From: an uncultured Flammeovirgaceae bacterium
Lineage (GTDB): Bacteria > Bacteroidota > Bacteroidia > Cytophagales > Cyclobacteriaceae
Assembly (NCBI GenBank): GCA_937884755.1
Contig: CAKZYJ010000040.1
Location: 1 to 45,630 of the forward strand
DNA length: 45,630 nt
Direction: 5' to 3'
Numbering within the stretch: the stretch's first letter is position 1; each line of letters starts with the position of its first letter. Positions 35,693-43,482 of this stretch are shown here, piece by piece. Made by a program: the position numbers and the translations under genes. The notes beneath the pieces were generated by a model, which saw only the letters and a list, made by a program, of their open reading frames with translations, was not told where the DNA came from and searched no databases.

Positions 35693-35797
35693 TCTATTTG
35701 TATCTCAAACAGTTCACACGTAAGATAATCACCCTATTTCAATTTCAACTAGGAATGGCGTATGATACCTTTGTTATATCAAATCAGGAACTTTTGC

Positions 35798-36703
35798 ATG
35801 AAAAAACTATCATTATTAACCTGCATAGGGCTGATCACTTTATGGTCCTGTGATTCAGGATCACAAATAGACGAACAAGCGTTTTTGGACAGTCTGCAGA
35901 CTGCCGAGAATAATGCGCCCGTTATTTCAGACGAAGTGTTGGAAAGTATTCTTCAGCAAATTCCCTCACCCTTGGAAATTGCTGTGCTACTTAAGGAGTC
36001 TGGAACTAATTATGATATTAGCCTCTTAAACGGTACTAGCCAAATTTCTAGCTACAACAGCAACTTTAAAAAAGCACTCAATCTGGGTGTTTACGGTACC
36101 GATCTAGGTTATACTAACATTTACGAACAGAATCAAGATGCTTTTGAATATCTCACTGCCATCCGTGATTTAGCAGAAGGTCTGAGCATTGGGCAGTTTT
36201 TTGATTTTGGCGTAATTCGGCGTCTTGCTACTAACAGCCGAAATCTCGATTCGCTTTTGCTTATCACAACTAAGAATTTTAATAATATTAACTCTTCTTT
36301 ACAAGAACAGCAGAGAGCCAATCTTAGTGTGTTACTACTTACGGGCGGCTGGCTGGAAGCTTTGCATATTATTTGTCAGGTGACTGAGAAGAATATGGAT
36401 AACGATGAACTGAAGGAGCGTATTGGTGAGCAAAAGATTATCCTGGAGAATATTATGCTTTTGCTATCATTCTACAGTGAAAGCAACCTTAACATTAAAG
36501 AATTAGCCGATCGGATGGCTGAATTACAAGCTCAGTTTGATAGTATTGATATTACTCAAACCTACGCTGAGTCTACTTTGGAGGAGGTTAATGGGATTGT
36601 AACTATTTCGAATAATAGCACCACCACTATCAACATTACCGACGACAATGTTCGTGAGATTTCGCGAATTACTTCTTCTATCCGAGATTATATAATTGAC
36701 TAA
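35798..36703 (+). CDS. lipoprotein of unknown function
   Basis: 301 residues from the ATG at 35798 (MKKLSLL); 12 further in-frame codons upstream to 35762 are not a signal sequence and are rejected. The signal ends LITLWS before C19, a good lipobox, so the product is lipid-anchored. The mature part is mainly helical and acidic (NSRNLDSLLLITTKNFNNINSS, ERIGEQKIILENIMLLLSF). No family is recognised. It lies 105 bases after the transporter stop and just before the secreted protein, and may be a periplasmic or surface partner of the transporter. Confidence 0.78.
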   Translation: MKKLSLLTCIGLITLWSCDSGSQIDEQAFLDSLQTAENNAPVISDEVLESILQQIPSPLEIAVLLKESGTNYDISLLNGTSQISSYNSNFKKALNLGVYGTDLGYTNIYEQNQDAFEYLTAIRDLAEGLSIGQFFDFGVIRRLATNSRNLDSLLLITTKNFNNINSSLQEQQRANLSVLLLTGGWLEALHIICQVTEKNMDNDELKERIGEQKIILENIMLLLSFYSESNLNIKELADRMAELQAQFDSIDITQTYAESTLEEVNGIVTISNNSTTTINITDDNVREISRITSSIRDYIID

Positions 36704-36719
36704 AACATTACTAATGCAT

Positions 36720-37151
36720 ATGAAAGCGATTGTTGTAGTATTGAGCATAGCATTCAGTATTCTTCTTAGCGTAGAGGAAGTAAAAGCTCAGTGCGATCCT
36801 TCAGTATACACTGAAGCTTGTATTCCGCAATTAGCCGAGGGGTTCAATTTTGTAAAGAGTTACGAAATTAACGGTGAAGGTGGTGCTAAAGATAAAATTG
36901 AGTATTCATACGTATTCGCAAAGGGTACCCAATATTTTCTGAACATTTGTGCTGAAGGCGATCAGACTGATGGTATTGTAGTTAGCCTTTATGATTCAAA
37001 TCGTAAAAAAGTTGGAACAAGCTATGCGAACGGAAATTTTAACCGAGGAATTATCTATCCCTGCAATGCAACGGGTATTTACTATATTACGTTTACATTT
37101 GAAGGTTCTCAAAGCCACTGTGGTGGTGCCGTATTAGGCTTTAAACGATAG
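36720..37151 (+). CDS. secreted protein of unknown function, three disulfides possible
   Basis: 143 residues from the ATG at 36720; another ATG at 36714 and a TTG at 36696 are less likely starts. Signal peptide of about 24 residues ending VKAQ. The mature part has six cysteines (CDP, EAC, NIC, YPC, SHC and so on; the count after cleavage is five or six) and a mostly beta pattern (SYEINGEGG, YSYVFAKGTQYFLNIC, GIVVSLYDSN, GIYYITFTFEG), like a small jelly-roll or pre-peptidase C-terminal-like domain. No family name is assigned. Last gene of the cluster, followed by a strong terminator. Confidence 0.75.
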   Translation: MKAIVVVLSIAFSILLSVEEVKAQCDPSVYTEACIPQLAEGFNFVKSYEINGEGGAKDKIEYSYVFAKGTQYFLNICAEGDQTDGIVVSLYDSNRKKVGTSYANGNFNRGIIYPCNATGIYYITFTFEGSQSHCGGAVLGFKR

Positions 37152-37173
37152 TTATCTCCGACACTTATTTTGC

Positions 37174-37200
37174 AAAGGCCTCTTATTGAGGTCTTTTTTT
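37174..37200 (+). terminator. rho-independent terminator ending the Sia-transporter cluster
   Basis: AAAGGCCTC (37174-37182), loop TTATT, GAGGTCTTT (37188-37196) and TTTT. The T-run ends four bases before the ATG of the next gene, which places the terminator over that gene's leader. Confidence 0.85.
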
Positions 37201-37204
37201 GTTT

Positions 37205-37840
37205 ATGCAGGAACATACTGTCCCTTTCGAGTTTACTGGTAGGTTTTATACCATTGGTGATCAGGCATCAGTTGATCATGAGCTTTGGATTGTACTTCAT
37301 GGTTACGGCCAACTCAGTCAGTTTTTCTTACCTAAGTTTGAGCCTTTATCAACCAAGGCTTACGTAGCTGCTCCTGAGGGGCTATCGCTATTTTATTTAC
37401 AGGGGGTAAACGGGAGGGTAGGTGCAACTTGGATGACTCGTGAATTTCGGGAGGAAGCTATTCAAAACTATATAAAGTACCTTAGCTCAGTTTACAATAA
37501 GGTGCTCCCTGAATCCGCTACTCCAAAACGAACTGTACTGTTTGCTTTCTCTCAAGGAGTTTCTACGCTGATACGATGGGTAGTGCAGGAGAAAATAGCG
37601 TTTGATGAAATGATTCTATGGGCAGGAGATTTTCCAGTGGATGTGGATCGAGAACGCTGTCGTCGCTTGTTTGCTGATAAGACTGTTTATTATGTATACG
37701 GAAATCAGGATCATTTTATCACTCCAAAACGGTTTACTGAGTTGGAAAGCAAGTATCTTGAATATGGAATCTCACCTAAAATCATTCGGTTTGCTGGTGA
37801 TCATGAAATTCTACCTCAAATATTAGAGCAATTCTTTTAA
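37205..37840 (+). CDS. small alpha/beta-hydrolase (phospholipase/carboxylesterase type)
   Basis: 211 residues from the ATG at 37205. A single hydrolase domain: WIVLHGYGQ (oxyanion region), the nucleophile elbow AFSQGVS (Ser near residue 121), the acid in YGNQDHFI and the histidine in GDHEI. The typical sequence of dienelactone-hydrolase/phospholipase relatives is GFSQGG. Cytoplasmic, no signal. The start lies four bases after the cluster terminator, so transcription should start elsewhere or depend on readthrough. The substrate is unknown. Confidence 0.82.
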   Translation: MQEHTVPFEFTGRFYTIGDQASVDHELWIVLHGYGQLSQFFLPKFEPLSTKAYVAAPEGLSLFYLQGVNGRVGATWMTREFREEAIQNYIKYLSSVYNKVLPESATPKRTVLFAFSQGVSTLIRWVVQEKIAFDEMILWAGDFPVDVDRERCRRLFADKTVYYVYGNQDHFITPKRFTELESKYLEYGISPKIIRFAGDHEILPQILEQFF

Positions 37841-37844
37841 AGAA

Positions 37845-37868
37845 AAAACCGCTCGACTGAGCGGTTTT
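37845..37868. terminator. bidirectional terminator between the hydrolase and recA
   Basis: AAAACCGCTC (37845-37854), loop GACT, GAGCGGTTTT (37859-37868); ten perfect pairs with A- and T-runs at both ends, so it works for both convergent genes. Confidence 0.85.
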
Positions 37869-37895
37869 CAATAGTTTTAGCTAAAAACGAGATTC

Positions 37896-38963
37896 TTATT
37901 TTTTGCCGTTGGAAGAAATATTAGCTTCTTCCACTAGAGCAGCGCTATCATCTTCAACCTCTTCCTCTACGCCATTTACTCTGTTCCTGATTTTTAGCTC
38001 AATCTCGTTCATAAGTTCAGGGTTATCGAGAAGAATACGTTTCACTGCATCTCTTCCCTGACCTAACTTCTCATTTTCGTAAGAGAACCAGGAACCTGAC
38101 TTCTTCACAATTTCCATTTCTACGCCTAGATCCAGTATCTCGCCGACTTTGGAGATGCCCTCACCGTACATAATGTCGAACTCTACCACTTTGAAAGGAG
38201 GTGCAACTTTATTTTTGACCACTTTCACGCGGGTACGATTTCCAGTAACATTATCAGCTCCCTCCTTAATTTGGCCAATACGGCGAATATCCAACCGAAC
38301 AGAAGCGTAAAACTTCAGGGCATTACCTCCAGTCGTGGTTTCGGGATTCCCGAACATAACCCCGATTTTCTCTCGCAGCTGATTTATAAATATACAGGTA
38401 CATTTGGTCTTGTTGATGGCACCAGTAAGCTTTCGCAGTGCCTGAGACATTAGGCGAGCCTGTAACCCCATCTTACTGTCACCCATTTCACCCTCTAGCT
38501 CTCCGCGAGGAACCAAAGCAGCTACCGAATCAATAACGATGATGTCAATGGCGCCAGACCGGATAAGGTGCTCAGCGATTTCAAGTGCTTGCTCACCATT
38601 ATCAGGCTGAGAGATTAAGAGGTTTTCAGTATCTATTCCCAATTTTTGAGCATAGCTACGGTCAAAGGCATGCTCAGCATCAACGATGGCAGCTATACCA
38701 CCTGCTTTTTGAGCTTCGGCGATACAGTGCATAGCTAATGTAGTTTTTCCGGAAGATTCCGGTCCGTAAATTTCTACAACCCGGCCACGGGGTACTCCTC
38801 CAACTCCTAAAGCAATATCCAAACCTAATGAACCAGTAGGAATGGCGGGAATATCTTCTACCCGCTCATCGCTAAGTTTCATGACGGTACCTTTACCATA
38901 GGTCTTATCTAGTTTGTCAATTGTTAATTGAAGGGCTTTTAGTTTTTCCGTTTGATCGCTCAT
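37896..38963 (-). CDS. recA: RecA recombinase
   Basis: 355 residues from the ATG at 38963 ([11 protein letters not shown]); nine upstream in-frame codons are not preferred. RecA forms filaments on single-stranded DNA, drives strand exchange and triggers LexA-type cleavage. Walker A is GPESSGKT near residue 66, and the KIDxxYGKG-like N terminus and the [19 protein letters not shown] block are characteristic. The C terminus is acidic, as usual. A clean promoter lies just upstream at 38988-39018. Confidence 0.98.
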   Translation of the reverse strand: MSDQTEKLKALQLTIDKLDKTYGKGTVMKLSDERVEDIPAIPTGSLGLDIALGVGGVPRGRVVEIYGPESSGKTTLAMHCIAEAQKAGGIAAIVDAEHAFDRSYAQKLGIDTENLLISQPDNGEQALEIAEHLIRSGAIDIIVIDSVAALVPRGELEGEMGDSKMGLQARLMSQALRKLTGAINKTKCTCIFINQLREKIGVMFGNPETTTGGNALKFYASVRLDIRRIGQIKEGADNVTGNRTRVKVVKNKVAPPFKVVEFDIMYGEGISKVGEILDLGVEMEIVKKSGSWFSYENEKLGQGRDAVKRILLDNPELMNEIELKIRNRVNGVEEEVEDDSAALVEEANISSNGKK

Positions 38964-38987
38964 GAATGTTCGATTATAGTTGATAAG

Positions 38988-39018
38988 CAAATATACTTTT
39001 TATAAGTATTTATTACAA
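38988..39018 (-). promoter_or_regulatory. recA promoter, Bacteroidota type
   Basis: On the minus strand TTG (39018-39016), 20 bases, then TATATTTG (38995-38988), an exact TAnnTTTG box. Transcription would begin within about 20 bases of the recA ATG. Confidence 0.72.
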
Positions 39019-39183
39019 GAATATTACGTAAAATAAGAATGCTATAGAAAAGAACTTGGTACCTGGTTATTCGTAAATTTGCTGAGAACTTCTGAAAAGT
39101 CTTTGATACAGATTTTATTTGAAAAAATGTAAAAACCTTATTCAAAGATACGCTAAAAATTAAGGATAATAAACAGCAATGAG

Positions 39184-40218
39184 ATGATAAAAAAGATAGG
39201 GGTTGCACTGGCGGCCATCTTAATAATAGTATTGATTGGGCAGCGTGAGCTAGTCAGTTACGGAATAATGCAGGCGAACGGTCAGATAAAGGTACTATGG
39301 AATGCCCGCCCTATTGAAGAGTTGCTGGCTGATCCAGAAGTGTCCGATTCACTGAAACAAAAAGTACGACTGGTACAAGAAGTAAAGCAGTTTGCTGTAG
39401 ATAGTTTGGGAGTAGCTCCTTCCGGAAGTTACCGAAGTGTGTACGACCAACAGGGAAAACCAATACTATGGGTGATAACTGCTACCGAGCCCTTTTCATT
39501 AAAAGACCGCGAATGGAAATTTCCGCTATTGGGCACATTTTCGTACAAGGGTTTCTTTAATCATCAGAAAGCGCTTGAGGAAAAGCAGGAACTGACTAAT
39601 AAGGGATTGGATACGGGAATAAGAACAGTAAGTGCCTGGAGTACGCTGGGTTTTTTTGATGACCCTATCTTATCGCAACTACTATTTAGGTCAGACGGGC
39701 AGGTGGCCAATACGATCATTCATGAGTTGACACACGGCACCATCTTCGTAAAAGATAGCCTGCGTTTGAACGAAAATATTGCAACCTTTATCGGAAACGA
39801 AGGAGCCGAAGCATTTCTAGCGCACAAGTATGGTGCAGACTCGGAAAAGGTAGTTGAATATAGGCAGTACCTACAAGACCGGAAGAAATACATAGATCAT
39901 ATGCTGCGGGGGACAAATCAACTAGACAGTTTATATCAGGAGTTAACAGAAGATATGGCTTATCAGACCAAAGCGAAAAAGAAAGAAAGGCTAATCAGGA
40001 ATATAGTAAACGCCGCCGATACATTAACGTTGAAGACATCCCAATATCAGAAATTTGTAAAAAGATTACAGGAGCGCGATGAACTACCGAACAACACTTT
40101 TTTTAAGTCTTATGTGCGCTATCAAGGGCAAGCAAATGATATGGAAACAGAGTATACAGAACAGTTTGAAGGTGACATCAGGCGGTATTTAAGCTACTTA
40201 AAAGAAAGGTACGGATAG
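39184..40218 (+). CDS. predicted zinc aminopeptidase (COG4324 family), membrane-anchored
   Basis: 344 residues. An N-terminal membrane segment (about 5-22) is followed by an extracytoplasmic domain with HELTH (about 181-185) and, further on, NENIATFIGNEGAEAF, whose glutamate is the likely third zinc ligand. The opening YGIMQANGQIKVLWNARPIEELL and the SAWSTLGFFDDPIL segment are typical of the predicted aminopeptidase family. It probably trims peptides in the periplasm; the exact substrate is not known. Stands alone, divergent from recA. Confidence 0.87.
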   Translation: MIKKIGVALAAILIIVLIGQRELVSYGIMQANGQIKVLWNARPIEELLADPEVSDSLKQKVRLVQEVKQFAVDSLGVAPSGSYRSVYDQQGKPILWVITATEPFSLKDREWKFPLLGTFSYKGFFNHQKALEEKQELTNKGLDTGIRTVSAWSTLGFFDDPILSQLLFRSDGQVANTIIHELTHGTIFVKDSLRLNENIATFIGNEGAEAFLAHKYGADSEKVVEYRQYLQDRKKYIDHMLRGTNQLDSLYQELTEDMAYQTKAKKKERLIRNIVNAADTLTLKTSQYQKFVKRLQERDELPNNTFFKSYVRYQGQANDMETEYTEQFEGDIRRYLSYLKERYG

Positions 40219-40546
40219 TTTGATGCAGTAAAAAAGAGTCGGACAACGGTGCCGACCCTTAGTGATATGCTCAAATCAAACTAAAACGTGCGAAAAAATA
40301 TTTGGATTAATGTTTTTCGTACAACCTAAGTCAATAAATATGCCAGTGGATAGAACGCTAATAATTGAGGATATTTAGCCTCTATGTTGTGCACTATCGG
40401 GCACAGCGTGTACGTTTATGTACAGAAAGGAAAGGTCTGACGCTAACGGAATAGAGGATATTTACGTTAGAATAAATAAAAATAGAATTCAATATATCAG
40501 TTTTGCACGGTTTTTTCTCTTAAGAAGTAGTAAGAACGTGGGTAGC
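40219..40546. other. intergenic region with several hairpins
   Basis: 328 bases before the DUF3108 gene. A stem at 40236-40258 has its T-run on the minus strand (see the separate entry). GTGCGAAAAA (40288-40297) pairs with TTTTTCGTAC (40313-40322) with one G-U. Short stems TGTGC/GCACA and TGTAC/GTACA follow near 40387-40425. The frame of the DUF3108 gene is open from 40418, but the residues before 40547 do not look like a signal peptide. Confidence 0.4.
40230..40258 (-). terminator. terminator-like stem oriented on the minus strand
   Basis: On the minus strand GGGTCGG (40258-40252), nine-base loop, CCGACTC (40242-40236), then six T. No annotated minus-strand gene ends here. Confidence 0.5.
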
Positions 40547-41350
40547 ATGAAAAAGTATTTCTTAATCTTAATTGGGATTGCCCTATTCTGCGGAGCATTT
40601 CAGTACGCTGGTCCGGTGGCATATCGCCGTATAGACAACAATAGTTTCAGTACTGGGGAAGTGCTGAAATACCGAATACACTACGGGTTAATTAACGCTG
40701 CGGAGGCGATTATGCAAGTACACGATGAATACTACGATGTAAGTGGCCGCCCTTGCTATAAAATTGATGTTTACGGAAACACCGTTGGTTTGGCTGACAT
40801 ACTCTACAGTGTGCGAGATAATTTCGGAGCGTACGTAGATACTACTTCTATCCTTCCGATGAGATCGTATCGGTACATACAAGAAGGAAAATACCGTAAA
40901 AACGAAGTAGTGAATTTCGACCACGACAACGACGTGGCCACAGTTCTGAAGTTAGATAAGAAAACTCGAAAAGTTCAAAAGAAAGAGCGATTTACGGTGC
41001 CTGACAACGTAGTAGATATTGTGGGGGGCTATTATTTTTTGCGAACGTTGGATTACAGTAATTACGAAGTAGGCGATGTTATCCCCGTAGAAGGTTTCTT
41101 TGATGAAGAGGTATACAACATAGAAATCAAAATTATAGGAAAAGAACTTTTGCGTACTAAAGTCGGTGACATTAATTCCATAGTAGTAGCACCCTCTTTA
41201 CCCGAAAACGATTTTTTTGAGAACGGCAAAGATCCGGTGTTAGTCTGGATATCTAACGATAGCAACAAAGTGCCGCTGAAAATTAAAGCTAAACTGGCTA
41301 TTGGGGCTATTGAGATTGATATCAAAGAAATGCAGAACCTTCGCAATTAG
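40547..41350 (+). CDS. DUF3108 domain protein, exported
   Basis: 267 residues from the ATG at 40547 (MKKYFLILIGIAL), the start of a clear signal peptide; the longer frame from 40418 is rejected. The mature domain follows DUF3108: FSTGEVLKYRIHYGLINAAEAIMQV, the DNFGAYVDTTSILPMRSYRYIQEG block and a beta-rich C terminus with PVLVWISNDSNKVPLKIKA. The family is a periplasmic beta-sheet fold of unknown role, seen near outer-membrane lipid and nucleotide genes in other bacteria. Converges with the DUF4174 gene four bases away. Confidence 0.88.
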   Translation: MKKYFLILIGIALFCGAFQYAGPVAYRRIDNNSFSTGEVLKYRIHYGLINAAEAIMQVHDEYYDVSGRPCYKIDVYGNTVGLADILYSVRDNFGAYVDTTSILPMRSYRYIQEGKYRKNEVVNFDHDNDVATVLKLDKKTRKVQKKERFTVPDNVVDIVGGYYFLRTLDYSNYEVGDVIPVEGFFDEEVYNIEIKIIGKELLRTKVGDINSIVVAPSLPENDFFENGKDPVLVWISNDSNKVPLKIKAKLAIGAIEIDIKEMQNLRN

Positions 41351-41354
41351 TAGT

Positions 41355-41792
41355 CTAGTTAACCTGCATCTCTCGTCGGCGCATCGGCATTCGATCAATA
41401 ATGCTGAATAACTTCTCGCTACTGAGAAATTTTCTTTCTTTCAATTTCACACCTCCGTCCTTTCCAATCAGTATAACCTCAAACTGCGCATTAGGCACAT
41501 CATATCGCTGGCGTAAATCTTTGGCAGATTGAGGTGGTAATGTTTCACCTTCTGGATTTATTACTTTTTGAGGTAGAATAGTAAAGACAACCAAGTCTCT
41601 GTCATCAATACCAACTTGTTGTCCTTCAAATTCTTGAATTTGTTGTCTATAAGCTGATGATTCTTCATCATCGGCGTACACTAATAATAAACGGTTGGAC
41701 CACTGATACTCATTAAGAAGATTTGAGTTTTGTGCGTAGCAAGTGCAGGGTAAGAGGAGAAAAAATGAGCAGAGTATCAGCAAAGTGTTCAT
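41355..41792 (-). CDS. DUF4174 domain protein, exported
   Basis: 145 residues from the ATG at 41792; a TTG two codons earlier is not preferred. A signal peptide (about 1-21, ending CYAQ) precedes a thioredoxin-like fold of the DUF4174 family: NRLLLVYADDEESSAYRQQ, RDLVVFTIL, FEVILIGKDGGVKLKE and a final helix. It has no CxxC pair, so it is not an obvious oxidoreductase. The family occurs widely in Bacteroidota with no known role. Divergent from the GAF gene. Confidence 0.82.
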   Translation of the reverse strand: MNTLLILCSFFLLLPCTCYAQNSNLLNEYQWSNRLLLVYADDEESSAYRQQIQEFEGQQVGIDDRDLVVFTILPQKVINPEGETLPPQSAKDLRQRYDVPNAQFEVILIGKDGGVKLKERKFLSSEKLFSIIDRMPMRRREMQVN

Positions 41793-41869
41793 TTTCAATA
41801 AGTTTATTACATCTAATTTTTAACCAATAAGACGGTGCCAAAGTTATTTTATGATTTTTTGCATATTTT

Positions 41870-41900
41870 TTTGACATATATCATAATAATAGTACCTTTG
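41870..41900 (+). promoter_or_regulatory. consensus Bacteroidota promoter for the GAF gene
   Basis: TTTG (41870-41873), 19 bases, then TACCTTTG (41893-41900): an exact match to both boxes at the standard spacing. The gene starts about 80 bases on, leaving an AT-rich leader. Confidence 0.8.
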
Positions 41901-41981
41901 TAATAATTAATTATATTAATATAATATATATTCTTTACTTGATTAAAGTAATTATCCATTTGACATTATTTATTCGCTGCT

Positions 41982-42470
41982 ATGGTCATGCTTAACACTT
42001 ACGCAATTCCTCAGGCTGATACCAAACAACAACGGTACAATGTACTGCTACGACAGATCAGAGACATCATCTACAATGAAAATGATCTTATTGCTAATCT
42101 TGGGAATATAGCAGCAATCCTGCATCAGGGTATGAACTTTTCCTGGACCGGCTTTTACTTCGTAGAAGGCGAAGAGTTGATACTTGGTCCGTTCCAAGGA
42201 CCAGCCGCCAGAACCCGCATTGGAAAAGAGGAGGGCGTATGCGGTACGGCATTTTCTAAAGAATGCACCGTGATGGTACAGGATGTAGAGGAGTATGTTG
42301 GGCATATATCACTTAACGATTACGATAAATCGGAGATAGCCATACCCGCTTACCGTAAGGGAGAGGTGTCTTTAGTGCTAAATATCAATAGCCATCAACT
42401 CCATAACTTCACCGATTTAGATAAGCGGAACTTGCAGCAAGTCATGCACCTCATTGAGGAAGTACTGTAA
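41982..42470 (+). CDS. GAF protein of the free-methionine-R-sulfoxide reductase family, catalytic Cys missing
   Basis: 162 residues, one GAF domain. FSWTGFYFVE, LILGPFQGP, GVCGTAFS and HISLNDYDKSEIAIP match the YebR/MsrC family that reduces free methionine-(R)-sulfoxide. The E. coli enzyme uses Cys84, Cys94 and Cys118. By alignment only Cys94 is kept (C87); Cys84 is R77 and the catalytic Cys118 is L111. An extra cysteine is at 95. The reductase reaction is therefore unlikely by the known route; a ligand-binding role is possible. ATGs at 41982 and 41988 are both possible starts. A terminator follows. Confidence 0.85.
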   Translation: MVMLNTYAIPQADTKQQRYNVLLRQIRDIIYNENDLIANLGNIAAILHQGMNFSWTGFYFVEGEELILGPFQGPAARTRIGKEEGVCGTAFSKECTVMVQDVEEYVGHISLNDYDKSEIAIPAYRKGEVSLVLNINSHQLHNFTDLDKRNLQQVMHLIEEVL

Positions 42471-42508
42471 AAAAATCAATACAGCTTACTTACCAAACCA
42501 AGCTGAGT

Positions 42509-42547
42509 CCGCTGGTTTCAACCTTATGGTTGGGCCAGCGGTTTTTT
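42509..42547 (+). terminator. strong rho-independent terminator
   Basis: CCGCTGG and CAACC pair with GGTTG and CCAGCGG (42535-42541) around a TTAT loop with a small internal loop, followed by TTTTTT. Confidence 0.9.
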
Positions 42548-42585
42548 GTTTTAGAGACCAGGCATTTCTCCTCCGAATATTTCAC

Positions 42586-42593
42586 TAAGTTTG
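42586..42593 (+). promoter_or_regulatory. candidate -7 element of fabG
   Basis: TAAGTTTG is an exact TAnnTTTG match 29 bases before the fabG ATG. No TTG lies at the expected -33 distance, so this is tentative. Confidence 0.4.
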
Positions 42594-42622
42594 AAGGAAA
42601 TTAATGATTAACCAACTTCCTT

Positions 42623-43369
42623 ATGAAACTATTGAGCGGAAAAACTGCGCTTATCACCGGAGCGTCTCGCGGAATAGGCCGCGCAATTGCGCACAAATTT
42701 GCCGAACAAGGTGCGAATGTCGCTTTCACGTATCTATCTAGTGTTGAAAAGGGTAAGGCTCTGGAAGCCGAACTGACTCAGCATAATATCAAAGCCAAAG
42801 GGTACCGTTCCGATGCTTCTGAATTTACCGCTGCGGAAGAGTTAGTGAACAGTGTGGTGGCAGATTTTGGGACGTTAGATATATTAGTGAATAATGCCGG
42901 AATTACGCAGGATACGCTACTAATGCGTATGAATGAGGAGATGTGGGATAAGGTGATAAACATAAATCTAAAATCGGTATACAATACGGTAAAAGCTTCA
43001 CTGAGAACATTTCTAAAGCAAAAGAGTGGATCTATCATCAACATAACTTCGGTGGTTGGCATTAAGGGAAATGCTGGTCAAGCTAATTATGCTGCCTCCA
43101 AGGCGGGTATTATTGGTTTTACTAAATCAGTAGCACTGGAACTAGGTTCGCGCAATATTCGTAGTAACGCGATCGCTCCTGGATTTATTGAAACCGAGAT
43201 GACCGATCAACTGGACGAGAAAACCGTTCAGGGATGGCGAGACGCTATTCCCCTAAAGCGAGGTGGAAAACCCGAAGATGTAGCTGATTGTGCGGTCTTC
43301 CTAGCTTCCGATATGTCCTCCTATATCAGTGGGCAGGTATTGCAGGTAGATGGCGGTATGCTCACCTAA
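42623..43369 (+). CDS. fabG: 3-oxoacyl-ACP reductase, FabG type
   Basis: 248 residues, normal length for FabG. It reduces 3-oxoacyl-ACP with NADPH in fatty acid elongation. The NADP loop TGASRGIG (12-19), NNAG (90-93) and the catalytic tetrad N114, S143, Y156 and K160 are all present. The C terminus has SNAIAPGFIETEMT and ends with QVLQVDGGM, the normal end for this group. No other fab genes are adjacent, so assignment to general fatty acid synthesis over another short-chain dehydrogenase role rests on sequence. A separate transcript, between two terminators. Confidence 0.92.
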   Translation: MKLLSGKTALITGASRGIGRAIAHKFAEQGANVAFTYLSSVEKGKALEAELTQHNIKAKGYRSDASEFTAAEELVNSVVADFGTLDILVNNAGITQDTLLMRMNEEMWDKVININLKSVYNTVKASLRTFLKQKSGSIINITSVVGIKGNAGQANYAASKAGIIGFTKSVALELGSRNIRSNAIAPGFIETEMTDQLDEKTVQGWRDAIPLKRGGKPEDVADCAVFLASDMSSYISGQVLQVDGGMLT

Positions 43370-43482
43370 AGCTGCTAATTTTTTGAATAAAACAGAGGGA
43401 GCGAAACGGTTGACTGAAATTCAGGGTAGTTGGTAAAACGAATAGGCAAAGATTGCGTTACTGAATTAATAGTACTCGTCTT

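Noticed and set aside
40418-40546. Upstream extension of the DUF3108 gene
   Set aside because: The extension is charged and non-hydrophobic before a clear signal peptide, so the ATG at 40547 is the start.
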